Part shown: positions 1 through 6,815 of the stretch, piece after piece
Layout: each line of letters starts with the position of its first letter
How positions within the stretch are numbered: position 1 is the first letter of the stretch
NCBI GenBank assembly: GCA_016880695.1
Contig: JAEHCY010000387.1
Location: 1 to 6,815 of the forward strand
Direction of reading: 5' to 3'
DNA from: Chromatiaceae bacterium
GTDB taxonomy: Bacteria; Pseudomonadota; Gammaproteobacteria; Chromatiales; Chromatiaceae
Length of the DNA stretch: 6,815 nt
The notes under the pieces: model-generated
The model's database searches: none
Told to the model about the DNA's origin: nothing
The model's input: only the letters and a program-made list of their open reading frames with translations
Position numbers and translations under genes: made by a program

Positions 1-255
1 CATGAGATAGCGTTCGATGAAGCCCCCCGAGTAGGCCATCCCACCCGCCGCGACCCGCAACGCATTCTCCAGGGGGGTCAAGGGACAGATGGCACCCGAA
101 AACTCCAGGTAGCTCGCCCAACCAACGGCCGGAAGATGCAGCCAGGCGAGCCGCGGCCATCGTAGAACCAGGAACTCCCCGAAAACCACGAACAGGATGA
201 ACGCAAGATGGAGCACCAGCACCGCGACGGCCAAGAGGTGAAGAACCGAGCTCAT
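1..255 (-). CDS. DUF2784 family membrane protein (C-terminus cut off by window edge)
   Basis: This is a partial gene; the first 85 residues are visible and the frame is still open at the window edge. It is a small inner-membrane protein of unknown function. Residues 4-31 are a long hydrophobic segment (LHLAFILFVVFGEFLVL) likely to span the membrane. It is followed by RWPRLAWLHLP (32-42), a second moderately hydrophobic stretch, then ICPLTPLEN (56-64) and YSGGFIERYL (75-84). This order of motifs is what I recall for DUF2784 proteins, usually about 120-130 residues, so roughly a third is probably missing. The ATG at 255 was chosen because the membrane segment begins right after it; the ribosome site there is weak (GGGGCGG). 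It lies 58 bases downstream of tag on the same strand and is probably cotranscribed with it. No biochemical role is known to me, and none can be read from the sequence. Confidence 0.85.
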   Translation of the reverse strand, partial: MSSVLHLLAVAVLVLHLAFILFVVFGEFLVLRWPRLAWLHLPAVGWASYLEFSGAICPLTPLENALRVAAGGMAYSGGFIERYLM

Positions 256-313
256 TGCCGCCCCGGTCGCGGGCGGCCAGAGGGTTCCCGCGTCTCCTCC
301 CCGGCGTCCCTCG

Positions 314-910
314 TCAAGGATGCGCGTGCCCGGGGAGCAGCGCCGCCAGTTCCCGGTGACGGAAGCAATTGCTGGTATGGTCGTTGACCATACCCACCGC
401 CTGCATGAGCGCATAACAAATGGTCGAGCCCACGAAACGGCATCCCATCCGCCTGAGATCCTTGCTCATCTGGTCCGACTCGGGACTGGTGGCTGGCACC
501 TCGGCGAGGGACGCCCAGGCGTTCTGCCGCGGCTCCTCATCCACATACCGCCAGAGGTACGCCGCGAGGGAGCCGAAGCGATCGCGGATGTCGAGCGCCG
601 CTTGGGCGTTGCCAACCGCGGCCTCGACTTTGCGCCGGTTCCTCACGATGCCGCGGTCTTGCAGCAGTTCCCCGATGCGCGCCTCCCCGTAGCGGGCGAT
701 GCGCTCCGGATCAAAGCCATCGAACACCCGCCGATAATGCTCCCGCTTCTTGAGGATGGTGAGCCAACTGAGGCCGGCCTGGGCACCCTCCAATATCAGC
801 ATCTCGAACAGCTTCCGATCGTCCCGGACCGGGACGCCCCACTCCCTGTCGTGGTAGCTGAGGTACAGGGGATCGCTCCCACACCATCCACAGCGAGTAG
901 GCTGCATCAT
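314..910 (-). CDS. tag: DNA-3-methyladenine glycosylase I
   Basis: Tag is a cytoplasmic base-excision repair enzyme that cuts the glycosidic bond of 3-methyladenine in alkylated DNA, leaving an abasic site. The predicted 198 residues match the family's usual length (187 in E. coli). From the N-terminus I see CGWC (7-10), DPLYLSYHDREWG (13-25), KLFEMLILEGAQAGLSW (33-49), TILKKRE (51-57), the FVGSTICY block (159-166) and VNDH (175-178). By alignment from memory with E. coli Tag, the zinc ligands are C7, H20, H178 and C182, and the base-pocket residues are Y16, Y19, E41 and W49. All are present, so the enzyme should be active. The start is uncertain by one or two codons: GTG 913, ATG 910 and ATG 907 are adjacent and in frame, with a GGGAG motif 11 bases before ATG 910. 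The open frame continues upstream to 1180, but that part has no Tag similarity. A DUF2784 gene follows. Confidence 0.96.
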   Translation of the reverse strand: MMQPTRCGWCGSDPLYLSYHDREWGVPVRDDRKLFEMLILEGAQAGLSWLTILKKREHYRRVFDGFDPERIARYGEARIGELLQDRGIVRNRRKVEAAVGNAQAALDIRDRFGSLAAYLWRYVDEEPRQNAWASLAEVPATSPESDQMSKDLRRMGCRFVGSTICYALMQAVGMVNDHTSNCFRHRELAALLPGHAHP

Positions 911-1035
911 CACCGCTGCCGCTCCCGCGCATTCGGCGCACGGCCCGCAATGCCGTGGCCACAGCCCCCCGGAACACCTGAGCGCCACCAGATGCGACAC
1001 CGCGGCGAGAGGGATATGCTTGTGGGGTTTAGAGC

Positions 1036-1063
1036 GAGATCCAAGCCCCGCCGGGGGGATCTC
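1036..1063 (+). promoter_or_regulatory. GC-rich hairpin in the glgC leader
   Basis: A perfect 7-base inverted repeat, GAGATCC (1036-1042) and GGATCTC (1057-1063), encloses a second stem of CCCC (1046-1049) with GGGG (1053-1056). The loop is GCC, and AAG (1043-1045) is a one-sided bulge. The structure ends 34 bases before the glgC ATG and does not cover its ribosome site (about 1083-1090). It could be a stabilising or regulatory element of the glgC mRNA leader, or an operator in the region between glgC and tag. No T-run follows, so it does not look like an intrinsic terminator. The inverted repeat is seen directly; its function is inference. Confidence 0.45.
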
Positions 1064-1097
1064 AGTCCGTATCGAGACACCTGGGGAAGATCCACTG

Positions 1098-2351
1098 ATG
1101 AGTACCAATCGCATTATCGCCTTCGTCATGGCCGGTGGCGAGGGCTCCCGCCTGCAGCCCCTCACCGCCTCCCGCTCCAAACCCGCCGTTCCCTTTGGCG
1201 CCCGCTACCGCATCGTCGATTTCGTACTGAGCAATCTGGTCAACTCGGGTATCCACACGATCTATCTACTGGTGCAGTACAAGTCCCAGTCGCTGATCGA
1301 GCATGTCCGGCGTTCCTGGCGCGGCTCCCCACTGCTGCCCGATCAGTTCGTCACCGTAGTGCCTCCCCAGATGCGCACCGGCCCGAACTGGTTTCAGGGT
1401 ACCGCCGATGCGATCTATCAGAACCTCAACCTCATCGACCAGCATGCACCGGGGCTGGTGGCCGTGTTCGGCGCGGACCACATCTATCGCATGGACATCA
1501 GCCAGATGGTGGACTTCCACCGCGAGCGCGGGGCGGATGTGACCATTGCCGCCATGCCGGTGCCCATCGAGGAGGCGGTGGGCTTCGGCGTCATCGACGC
1601 CGACCGCGACGGCCGGATACGGGAGTTCCAGGAGAAGCCCGCGCAGCCCCGCCCCCTGCCCGATGATCCCGATCGGGCCTTCGCCTCCATGGGGAACTAT
1701 CTGTTTCGCAGCGACATCCTGGTCGAGGCACTGGAAGAGGCCCAACGGCGCGGGGAGACGGACTTCGGGCGGCACGTGCTGCCGCGCCTCCTCACCGAGC
1801 GGCGCCTGTTCGCCTACAATTTCTTCGACAACCGGGTGCCGGGGCTCCGGGACTACGAGGCCCCGGTGTACTGGCGCGATGTGGGGAGCATCGATGCCTA
1901 CTACGCCACCCATCGTGATGTGCTGGGCGCCAAACCCCCGTTCGATGTGTTCAACCCCGCCTGGCCCATCTACTCCAGCAACTACCAGGGACCGGTCGCC
2001 CGCATCCTGGGCGGTGAGCTGCGCAATAGCCTGCTGGGGGCCGCCACGGTGATCCACGAGGGCTGCCGCATTCACAATTCCATCATCCGGCGGGAAACGG
2101 TGGTAGAGGAAGACGTGGTGCTGGAGGACTGCATCCTCATGGACTTCTCGCGCGTCAGCCGCGGGGCCCGGCTGCGGCGGGTGATCGTCGACCGCCACAA
2201 CCTGATCGAGCCCGGCACCGTCATTGGTCACGACCCGGAACAAGACCGCACGCGCTACCACATGAGCCCTGGCGGCGTGATCGTGGTGCCGGGCGGCCCG
2301 CCCAGCTATTTCGCCCGCCTCCGGCGCGGCGCCAGCTTCGCCTATACCTAG
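1098..2351 (+). CDS. glgC: Glucose-1-phosphate adenylyltransferase (ADP-glucose pyrophosphorylase)
   Basis: GlgC makes ADP-glucose and pyrophosphate from ATP and glucose 1-phosphate, the committed step of bacterial glycogen synthesis, in the cytoplasm as a tetramer. The 417 residues are close to the usual 420-430. The N-terminal nucleotidyltransferase domain (about 5-270) shows the signature MAGGEGSRLQPLT (11-23), SKPAVPFG (27-34), WFQGTADAIYQN (98-109), FGADHIYRMD (124-133) with catalytic D127, EFQEKP (176-181) with substrate-binding K180, SMGNYLF (197-203) and YWRDVGSIDAYY (258-269). From about 300 to 400 comes a left-handed beta-helix of hexapeptide-like repeats (ATVIHEGCRIHNSII and following). 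ATG 1098 is preceded by GGGGAAGA with 7 bases of spacing; a TTG at 1020 also opens the frame but would add non-homologous residues. Position 25, matching the E. coli activator lysine 39, is serine, so allosteric control may differ from E. coli. No glgA, glgB or glgP is visible nearby. It is divergent from tag. Confidence 0.97.
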   Translation: MSTNRIIAFVMAGGEGSRLQPLTASRSKPAVPFGARYRIVDFVLSNLVNSGIHTIYLLVQYKSQSLIEHVRRSWRGSPLLPDQFVTVVPPQMRTGPNWFQGTADAIYQNLNLIDQHAPGLVAVFGADHIYRMDISQMVDFHRERGADVTIAAMPVPIEEAVGFGVIDADRDGRIREFQEKPAQPRPLPDDPDRAFASMGNYLFRSDILVEALEEAQRRGETDFGRHVLPRLLTERRLFAYNFFDNRVPGLRDYEAPVYWRDVGSIDAYYATHRDVLGAKPPFDVFNPAWPIYSSNYQGPVARILGGELRNSLLGAATVIHEGCRIHNSIIRRETVVEEDVVLEDCILMDFSRVSRGARLRRVIVDRHNLIEPGTVIGHDPEQDRTRYHMSPGGVIVVPGGPPSYFARLRRGASFAYT

Positions 2352-2438
2352 ACTGGGGTAGGCGCGGAAACGCCCTCGCAGGGGCACCGGGCACGCTGGC
2401 GCGGGCGCAAGCCACGCCGGGCCCAGAGCGCTTTGGCC

Positions 2439-2444
2439 TATAAT
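2439..2444 (+). promoter_or_regulatory. Probable sigma-70 -10 box for the RND efflux operon
   Basis: A perfect TATAAT followed by G lies in the otherwise GC-rich 149-base gap between glgC and the adaptor gene. Transcription would begin near 2450, giving a leader of about 50 bases. There is no recognisable -35 hexamer at the usual 16-18 base spacing and no TGn extension, so the promoter may be weak or dependent on an activator. The rest of the gap (2352-2500) shows no convincing intrinsic terminator for glgC, so read-through into the efflux genes is possible. Confidence 0.5.
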
Positions 2445-2500
2445 GTTTAGTTCGGCAGCCATCCCGCCTATCCCTTCCGGCAACCCCATCGCCCAACCCC

Positions 2501-3607
2501 ATGTTGAAACGTCTCCTGCTCATGCTCGTCCTCGCCGGCTTGGTCTTTGGCGGCATCTTTGCCTGGAAGATGCGCCAGATGGAACAGCAGGCCGCAATGA
2601 GCGCCCGCCCACCCCCCGCCGCCACGGTGGCGGTGACCGAGGTGCGGGAGGAAACCTGGCAACCGCGGCTCTCCGCGGTGGGCAGCGTCGAAGCGGCCCA
2701 GGGCATCTTCGTGACCAACGAGGTCGCGGGCAAGGTGAGCAGCATCCTCTTCGAGTCGGGGCAGAAGGTGCGCCTCGGTGAGGTCATCCTCCAGCTCGAC
2801 GACAGCGTCGATCAGGCCGACCTCAAAGGGCTGATCGCCGAGCGCAACCTGGCCGAGATCAAGCTCCAGCGACTGGTCAAGCTGCTGCGCGACCGCTCGG
2901 TCTCCCAGTCCGATCATGACGAGGCCAAGGCACAGCTCGACGGCACCGAGGCACGGGTGGCGGCCAAGCAGGCCCTGATCAGCAAGAAGCGGGTCACGGC
3001 CCCCTTTGCCGGGCTGCTCGGTATCCGCAAGGTGGACCTGGGCGAGTACCTGCCCCCGGGCGCTCAGATCGTGCCGCTCGACGCCCTGGAGCCGATCTAC
3101 GTGGACTACAGTCTGCCCGAGCGCTACCTGAGTGAGCTGAAGGTGGGTCAAAGCGTCAGCGTGACGGTGGCGGCTCACCCCAACCGCGCCTTCGAGGGCC
3201 GCATCAGCGCCATCAACCCAGGGATCGAGCGCTCCACCCGCTCGGTGCGCATTCGCGCCACCTTCACCAACCCCGAGCACCTGTTACGCCCCGGCATGTT
3301 CGCGGAGGTGCAGACCCTGCTGCCAGCACGCAAGAATCTCCTGACCCTTCCGCGCACCGCCATTTCCTACGCGCCCTACGGCGACGCGGTGTTCGCCATC
3401 GTGGAGAAGGACGGCAAAACCACCGTGGAGCGCCGCCCCATCACCACCGGGGCAGTGCAAAGCGGACGGGTGGCGGTGGAGGGATTGCAGGCGGGTGACC
3501 GGGTGGTGGTGGCGGGACAGGTGAAGCTGCGCAACGGCCAGGAGGTGCGCATCGACAACCGTGTGGTTCCCCAGGAGGGCACGCTGCCCCCGGGCAGCAA
3601 GGCCTGA
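2501..3607 (+). CDS. RND efflux periplasmic adaptor (membrane fusion protein)
   Basis: The adaptor joins the inner-membrane RND pump to an outer-membrane channel across the periplasm. Its 368 residues are normal for the family. Residues 5-22 are a hydrophobic N-terminal anchor; no lipobox cysteine is present, so it is a membrane-anchored rather than lipidated adaptor. The first lipoyl half is at about 66-103 (NEVAGKVSSILFESGQKV). A helical hairpin spans about 104-163. The second lipoyl half follows at about 164-190 (RVTAPFAGLLGIRKVDLGEY), then a beta-barrel at about 196-272 ending in LRPGMFAEV, and a membrane-proximal domain at about 279-355. The hairpin carries the R-x3-L-x6-S motif (R124, L128, S135) that docks to TolC-type channels, with the same spacing as in AcrA. 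The ATG has no Shine-Dalgarno sequence; the leader before it is C-rich. The transporter gene follows after 13 bases. Overall it resembles MexH-like adaptors; the substrate is unknown. Confidence 0.94.
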   Translation: MLKRLLLMLVLAGLVFGGIFAWKMRQMEQQAAMSARPPPAATVAVTEVREETWQPRLSAVGSVEAAQGIFVTNEVAGKVSSILFESGQKVRLGEVILQLDDSVDQADLKGLIAERNLAEIKLQRLVKLLRDRSVSQSDHDEAKAQLDGTEARVAAKQALISKKRVTAPFAGLLGIRKVDLGEYLPPGAQIVPLDALEPIYVDYSLPERYLSELKVGQSVSVTVAAHPNRAFEGRISAINPGIERSTRSVRIRATFTNPEHLLRPGMFAEVQTLLPARKNLLTLPRTAISYAPYGDAVFAIVEKDGKTTVERRPITTGAVQSGRVAVEGLQAGDRVVVAGQVKLRNGQEVRIDNRVVPQEGTLPPGSKA

Positions 3608-3612
3608 GAGGA
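3607..3612 (+). promoter_or_regulatory. Ribosome binding site that sets the GTG start of the RND transporter
   Basis: AGAGGA overlaps the last base of the adaptor stop codon and sits 8 bases before the GTG at 3621. It is the best ribosome site near the start of the transporter. It supports that GTG over the in-frame GTG at 3561, which would place 20 unrelated, arginine-rich residues before the conserved FTDLYIKRPV beginning. Confidence 0.7.
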
Positions 3613-3620
3613 CCAGGGTC

Positions 3621-6600
3621 GTGCAGTTCACCGACCTCTACATTAAGCGCCCGGTGCTGGCCAGCGTGGTCAGTCTGCTGATTCTGGTGGTGGGCCTGCG
3701 GGCCCTGTTCAGTCTCGAGGTGCGCCAGTACCCCGAGACCAAGGACACGGTGATCACCGTCACCACCACCTACGCGGGCGCCAGCGGCGAGCTGGTCAAG
3801 GGGTTCATCACCACGCCGTTGCAACAGGCCATCGCCCAGGCCGATGGCATCGACTACCTTTCCTCCACCTCGGTGCAGGGCCGTTCCACCATCGAGGCGC
3901 ACATGCGCCTCAACTACGACCCCCATGCGGCGGTGGCGGAGATTCAGGCCAAGGTGGCCAGCCAGCGCAAGGTTCTGCCCGCGGAGGTGGACGACCCGGT
4001 GATCGATTCCACCACCGGCGACCCCACCGCGCTCATGTACATGGCCTTCTACAGCGAGACCATGACCCTGTCGCAGATCAGCGACTACCTGCTGCGGGTG
4101 GTGCAGCCTCAGCTCCAGGCCGTCCCCGGGGTGGCCAAAGCCCAGCTCATCGGCAACAAGACCTTCGCCATGCGGGTCTGGCTCGACCCCCGGCGCATGG
4201 GCGCCCTGGCGGTCAGTCCCACCGAGGTGGAGGACGTGCTCAAGCGCAACAACTTCCTCTCGGGTGTGGGCAAGATCAAGGACCAGTTCGTCGCCATCGA
4301 TCTTGCGGCGACCACCGACGTGAGCGCCGAGGAGCAGTTCCGCAACCTGGTGGTGGCCACCCGCGAGGGCACCATCGTGCGGCTGCGCGACATCGCGGAG
4401 GTGGAGCTCGGCGCCGAGGACTACGACACCCTTACCCTCTACAAGGGCATCCCGGCGATCTTCGTCGGCATCGAGCAGGCCCCGGGGCAAAACCCCCTCG
4501 AGGTGGCGAAACGGGTCCAGGCGCTCTTGCCCGATCTGCGCTCGCAACTGCCCGAGGGGCTCAAGGTGGTGATCCCCTACGACGCCAGCGTGTTCATCAG
4601 CGACTCCATCGACGAGGTATTCCGCACCCTGGCCGAGGCGGTGCTGATCGTACTCCTGGTCATCTATCTCTCGCTCGGCTCCGCCCGCGCGGCCCTGATC
4701 CCGGCCCTCGCCGTGCCCCTCTCGCTGATCGGCGGGGCCTTCCTCATGCTCCTGATGGGCTTCTCCATCAACCTGCTCACCCTGCTCGCGCTGGTGCTCG
4801 CCATCGGCTTGGTGGTGGATGATGCCATCGTGGTGGTGGAGAACATCCACCGTCACATCGAGGAGGGGCAGCCACGGCTCCAGGCCGCGTTGAACGGTGC
4901 CCGCGAGCTGGGACTGCCAATCATCTCCATGACCACCACCCTGGTGGCGGTCTACGCCCCCATCGGCTTCATGGGCGGGTTGGTCGGCAGCCTGTTCACC
5001 GAATTTGCCTTCTCCCTGGCCGCCGCCGTGCTTATCTCCGGGGTGGTGGCCCTGACGCTCTCGCCGATGCTCTGCTCGCGGGCGCTCAAACCCGCGGGGA
5101 GTGCGGGCCGCTTCGAGCAGGGGGTGGCGCGCTTCTTTGACTGGCTGGCGGCGGCCTACCGGCGCGGCCTCCATTGGGTTCTGGCCTTCCCGTCGGTGGT
5201 GCTGATCTTTGGCCTACTGGTTCTCGGCAGCATCTACCTCATGTTCGTCACCACCCGCAGTGAGCTCGCCCCCACCGAGGACCAGAGCATCCTGTTCTTC
5301 CGTGCGGTGGCGCCCCAGACCGCTACCCCGGAGTACAACCAGCTCTATGTGCAGGAGGTGGTCAAGCTCTTCGAAACCGTACCCGAGTACAAGGAAAGCT
5401 TCGTCGTGGTGGGCTTTGGCGGCGACCCTACTGCCACCTTCGGCGGCTTCAAGATGCCCTCGATCCACCAGCGCACCCGCTCCCAGGCCCAGGTACAGCC
5501 GGAGGTTCAGGCCAAGCTCCAGCAGGTGGCCGGCTTCGAGGTGGCCATCTTCCCGCGGCCCAGCCTGCCGGGCTCGGGTCGCGGGTTTCCGCTGCAATTC
5601 GCGATGATCTCGGATGCCGACTACACCGAGCTCGACAGCCTGGCCGGGGCCCTCATCGGCCGCGCCATGCAGAGCGGGAAGTTCATGTTCCTGCGCAAGT
5701 CCATCGACTTCAGCCGGCCCAAGACCACCATCGTCATCGACCGCGACCGCGCCGGCGCGCTGGGCATCAGCATGGAAGACATCGGCCGCAGCCTCTCGGT
5801 GATGGTGGGCGATGGCTTCGTCAACCGCTTCAGCCTGGCCGAGCGCAGCTACAAGGTAATCCCCCAGGTGGCCCGGCAGTTCCGCCTCGACACCGAGATG
5901 CTCAACGACTACTACCTGGCCACCCCGAGCGGCGAGCAGGTGCCGCTAGGGAACCTGGTGCGTTTCGAGGACAAGGTAGAGCCCAGTCAGCGCACCCAGT
6001 TCCAGCAGCTCAACGCCATTACCCTCGAAGGGATCATGGCGCCGGGCGTCCCCCTCGGCGAGGCCATGGCCTTCCTCGACGCCCAGGCCAAGGAGCTGTT
6101 CCCCAACAACGTCACCTGGGACTACACCGGCGAGTCCCGCCAGTACGCCCAGCAGGGCAGCGCGCTGGTGGTCACCTTCTTCATGTCGCTCCTGGTCATT
6201 TATCTCGTGCTCGCCGCCCAGTTCGAGAGCTGGCGCGACCCGCTCATCATCCTGGTGTCGGTGCCCATGTCGATCGCCGGGGCGCTGGCCTTTCTCACCC
6301 TGGGCTTCGCCACCATCAACATCTACACCCAGGTGGGGCTCATCACCCTGATCGGCCTGATTGCCAAGAACGGCATCCTGATCGTGGAGTTCGCCAACCA
6401 GCTCCAGATCCGCGAGCACCTGAGCAAACGCGAAGCGGTGGAGCGCGCGGCCACCATCCGCCTGCGCCCGATCCTCATGACCACGGTGGCCATGATCGTG
6501 GCCATGGTGCCGCTGCTCGTCGCCTCGGGGCCAGGGGCTGTGAGCCGCTTCGACATCGGACTGGTGATCGCGAGCGGTCTAGGGATAGGCACCCTGTTCA

Positions 6601-6713
6601 CCCTGTTCGTGGTGCCCGGGGTCTATCTCCTCCTCGCCCGCGATCACTCGCGAGCTACCGCGGCTGAAGCGGCAATGGCGCCGTCAGCGACGATGGCCGA
6701 AGCGCATCGCTGA
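3621..6713 (+). CDS. RND multidrug efflux transporter, HAE1 family (MexI/AcrB-like)
   Basis: This is the inner-membrane proton-driven pump of a tripartite efflux system. The 1030 residues match the family's usual 1020-1050. The start FTDLYIKRPVLA (3-14) leads into transmembrane helix 1. A large periplasmic loop follows, then helices 2-6 from about 333, helix 7 at about 520-541, the second large loop, and helices 8-12 from about 848 to 1006. The proton-relay residues, named from AcrB, are all present: D400 and D401 in GLVVDDAIVVVEN (helix 4), K916 in LIAKNGILIVEF (helix 10), and R947 and T954 in RLRPILMT (helix 11). The paired aspartates and the following AIVVVEN fit the HAE1 class (drugs, dyes, organic compounds) rather than the heavy-metal class. 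The sequence YLSSTSVQGRS in the first loop recalls MexI/VexD-like pumps. The GTG start has a good AGAGGA site. The adaptor is directly upstream; no outer-membrane channel gene is in the window. The substrate cannot be told from sequence. Confidence 0.96.
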   Translation: MQFTDLYIKRPVLASVVSLLILVVGLRALFSLEVRQYPETKDTVITVTTTYAGASGELVKGFITTPLQQAIAQADGIDYLSSTSVQGRSTIEAHMRLNYDPHAAVAEIQAKVASQRKVLPAEVDDPVIDSTTGDPTALMYMAFYSETMTLSQISDYLLRVVQPQLQAVPGVAKAQLIGNKTFAMRVWLDPRRMGALAVSPTEVEDVLKRNNFLSGVGKIKDQFVAIDLAATTDVSAEEQFRNLVVATREGTIVRLRDIAEVELGAEDYDTLTLYKGIPAIFVGIEQAPGQNPLEVAKRVQALLPDLRSQLPEGLKVVIPYDASVFISDSIDEVFRTLAEAVLIVLLVIYLSLGSARAALIPALAVPLSLIGGAFLMLLMGFSINLLTLLALVLAIGLVVDDAIVVVENIHRHIEEGQPRLQAALNGARELGLPIISMTTTLVAVYAPIGFMGGLVGSLFTEFAFSLAAAVLISGVVALTLSPMLCSRALKPAGSAGRFEQGVARFFDWLAAAYRRGLHWVLAFPSVVLIFGLLVLGSIYLMFVTTRSELAPTEDQSILFFRAVAPQTATPEYNQLYVQEVVKLFETVPEYKESFVVVGFGGDPTATFGGFKMPSIHQRTRSQAQVQPEVQAKLQQVAGFEVAIFPRPSLPGSGRGFPLQFAMISDADYTELDSLAGALIGRAMQSGKFMFLRKSIDFSRPKTTIVIDRDRAGALGISMEDIGRSLSVMVGDGFVNRFSLAERSYKVIPQVARQFRLDTEMLNDYYLATPSGEQVPLGNLVRFEDKVEPSQRTQFQQLNAITLEGIMAPGVPLGEAMAFLDAQAKELFPNNVTWDYTGESRQYAQQGSALVVTFFMSLLVIYLVLAAQFESWRDPLIILVSVPMSIAGALAFLTLGFATINIYTQVGLITLIGLIAKNGILIVEFANQLQIREHLSKREAVERAATIRLRPILMTTVAMIVAMVPLLVASGPGAVSRFDIGLVIASGLGIGTLFTLFVVPGVYLLLARDHSRATAAEAAMAPSATMAEAHR

Positions 6714-6726
6714 TTGAGCACGGATG

Positions 6727-6742
6727 GCGCCCTGCGGGGCGT
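6727..6742 (+). terminator. Weak hairpin after the RND operon, possible terminator
   Basis: GCGCCC and GGGCGT pair around a TGCG loop, giving five strong pairs plus a G-T pair, 13 bases after the transporter stop. Only a short TTT follows a few bases later, so it is a poor intrinsic terminator. It may merely protect the 3' end, or the operon may continue past the window. Confidence 0.2.
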
Positions 6743-6815
6743 TGGCCTTTGACGCCGTTGCGCTTGTGTTGGCGGTGGTTGTTTATGCACGAGCGGCAAG
6801 CTAACATCCCAACCC

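Noticed and set aside
252..443. A 63-codon minus-strand open frame whose TGA overlaps the DUF2784 ATG (ATGA), with a GGGGAGGAGA purine tract about 40 bases before that ATG
   Set aside because: Most of it lies inside tag in another frame and its composition is not protein-like. The purine tract has no start codon at a suitable distance in the DUF2784 frame. Translational coupling is possible but not supported.
1015..1020. TATGCT as a possible -10 box for glgC, with GCGACA at 994-999
   Set aside because: Two mismatches in each hexamer and a 15-base spacer; too weak to call as a promoter.
320..1666. A 448-codon plus-strand open frame across tag and the start of glgC
   Set aside because: It is antisense to tag and out of frame with glgC, both of which are unmistakable by motif. 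It also crosses the divergent promoter region.
1266..2489. A 407-codon open frame on the minus strand opposite glgC
   Set aside because: It mirrors the well-conserved glgC frame, has biased His/Gly/Val-rich composition and no motifs; a compositional shadow.
3561..3620. Longer start for the RND transporter at an in-frame GTG inside the adaptor gene
   Set aside because: The extra 20 residues are arginine-rich and unlike RND N-termini, and the GTG at 3621 has a well-placed AGAGGA site.
3441..5174. A 577-codon open frame on the minus strand, rich in His, Gly and Asp, opposite the RND genes
   Set aside because: It lies antisense to two clear RND genes. Its biased composition is what the reverse complement of GC-rich coding sequence gives, and it contains no recognisable domain.
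6785..6815. ATG opening a frame (MHERQANIPT) to the right edge
   Set aside because: Only ten codons are visible, the ribosome site is unclear and there is no recognisable similarity; it could be the next gene but cannot be supported.

Overview
The window is ordinary, GC-rich bacterial chromosome with dense genes. It most resembles a Gram-negative proteobacterium, because an inner-membrane RND pump with a periplasmic adaptor needs an outer membrane. The high GC content and the protein repertoire (a Tag glycosylase, a single glgC, a HAE1-type RND pump) would suit a gammaproteobacterium, possibly a purple sulfur or related lineage. That lineage is inferred from recalled protein resemblance and was not tested.

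Left part, minus strand (1-910): tag, encoding DNA-3-methyladenine glycosylase I, is followed after 58 bases by a DUF2784-family membrane protein that runs off the left edge. The two probably share a transcript. Tag keeps all four zinc ligands and the base-pocket residues of the E. coli enzyme.

Middle (911-2351): a 187-base divergent region separates tag from glgC, which lies on the plus strand and encodes ADP-glucose pyrophosphorylase for glycogen synthesis. The glgC leader holds a compact GC-rich hairpin 34 bases before the start codon. No other glycogen gene is visible.

Right part, plus strand (2352-6713): a 149-base gap contains a perfect TATAAT hexamer. It is followed by a two-gene operon of an RND periplasmic adaptor and an RND inner-membrane transporter of the HAE1 (multidrug) type, 13 bases apart. 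The adaptor has the R-L-S docking motif for a TolC-like outer-membrane channel. The transporter has the full proton-relay set. Neither an outer-membrane channel nor a regulator gene is present in the window, so the third component is either beyond the right edge or a shared TolC elsewhere. The last 102 bases hold only a weak hairpin and no supported gene.

I found no tRNA, rRNA, CRISPR array, insertion sequence or phage trait, and no convincing undescribed system. The points most worth a second look are the glgC leader hairpin, the serine at the GlgC position equivalent to the E. coli activator lysine, and the pairing of tag with a DUF2784 gene.
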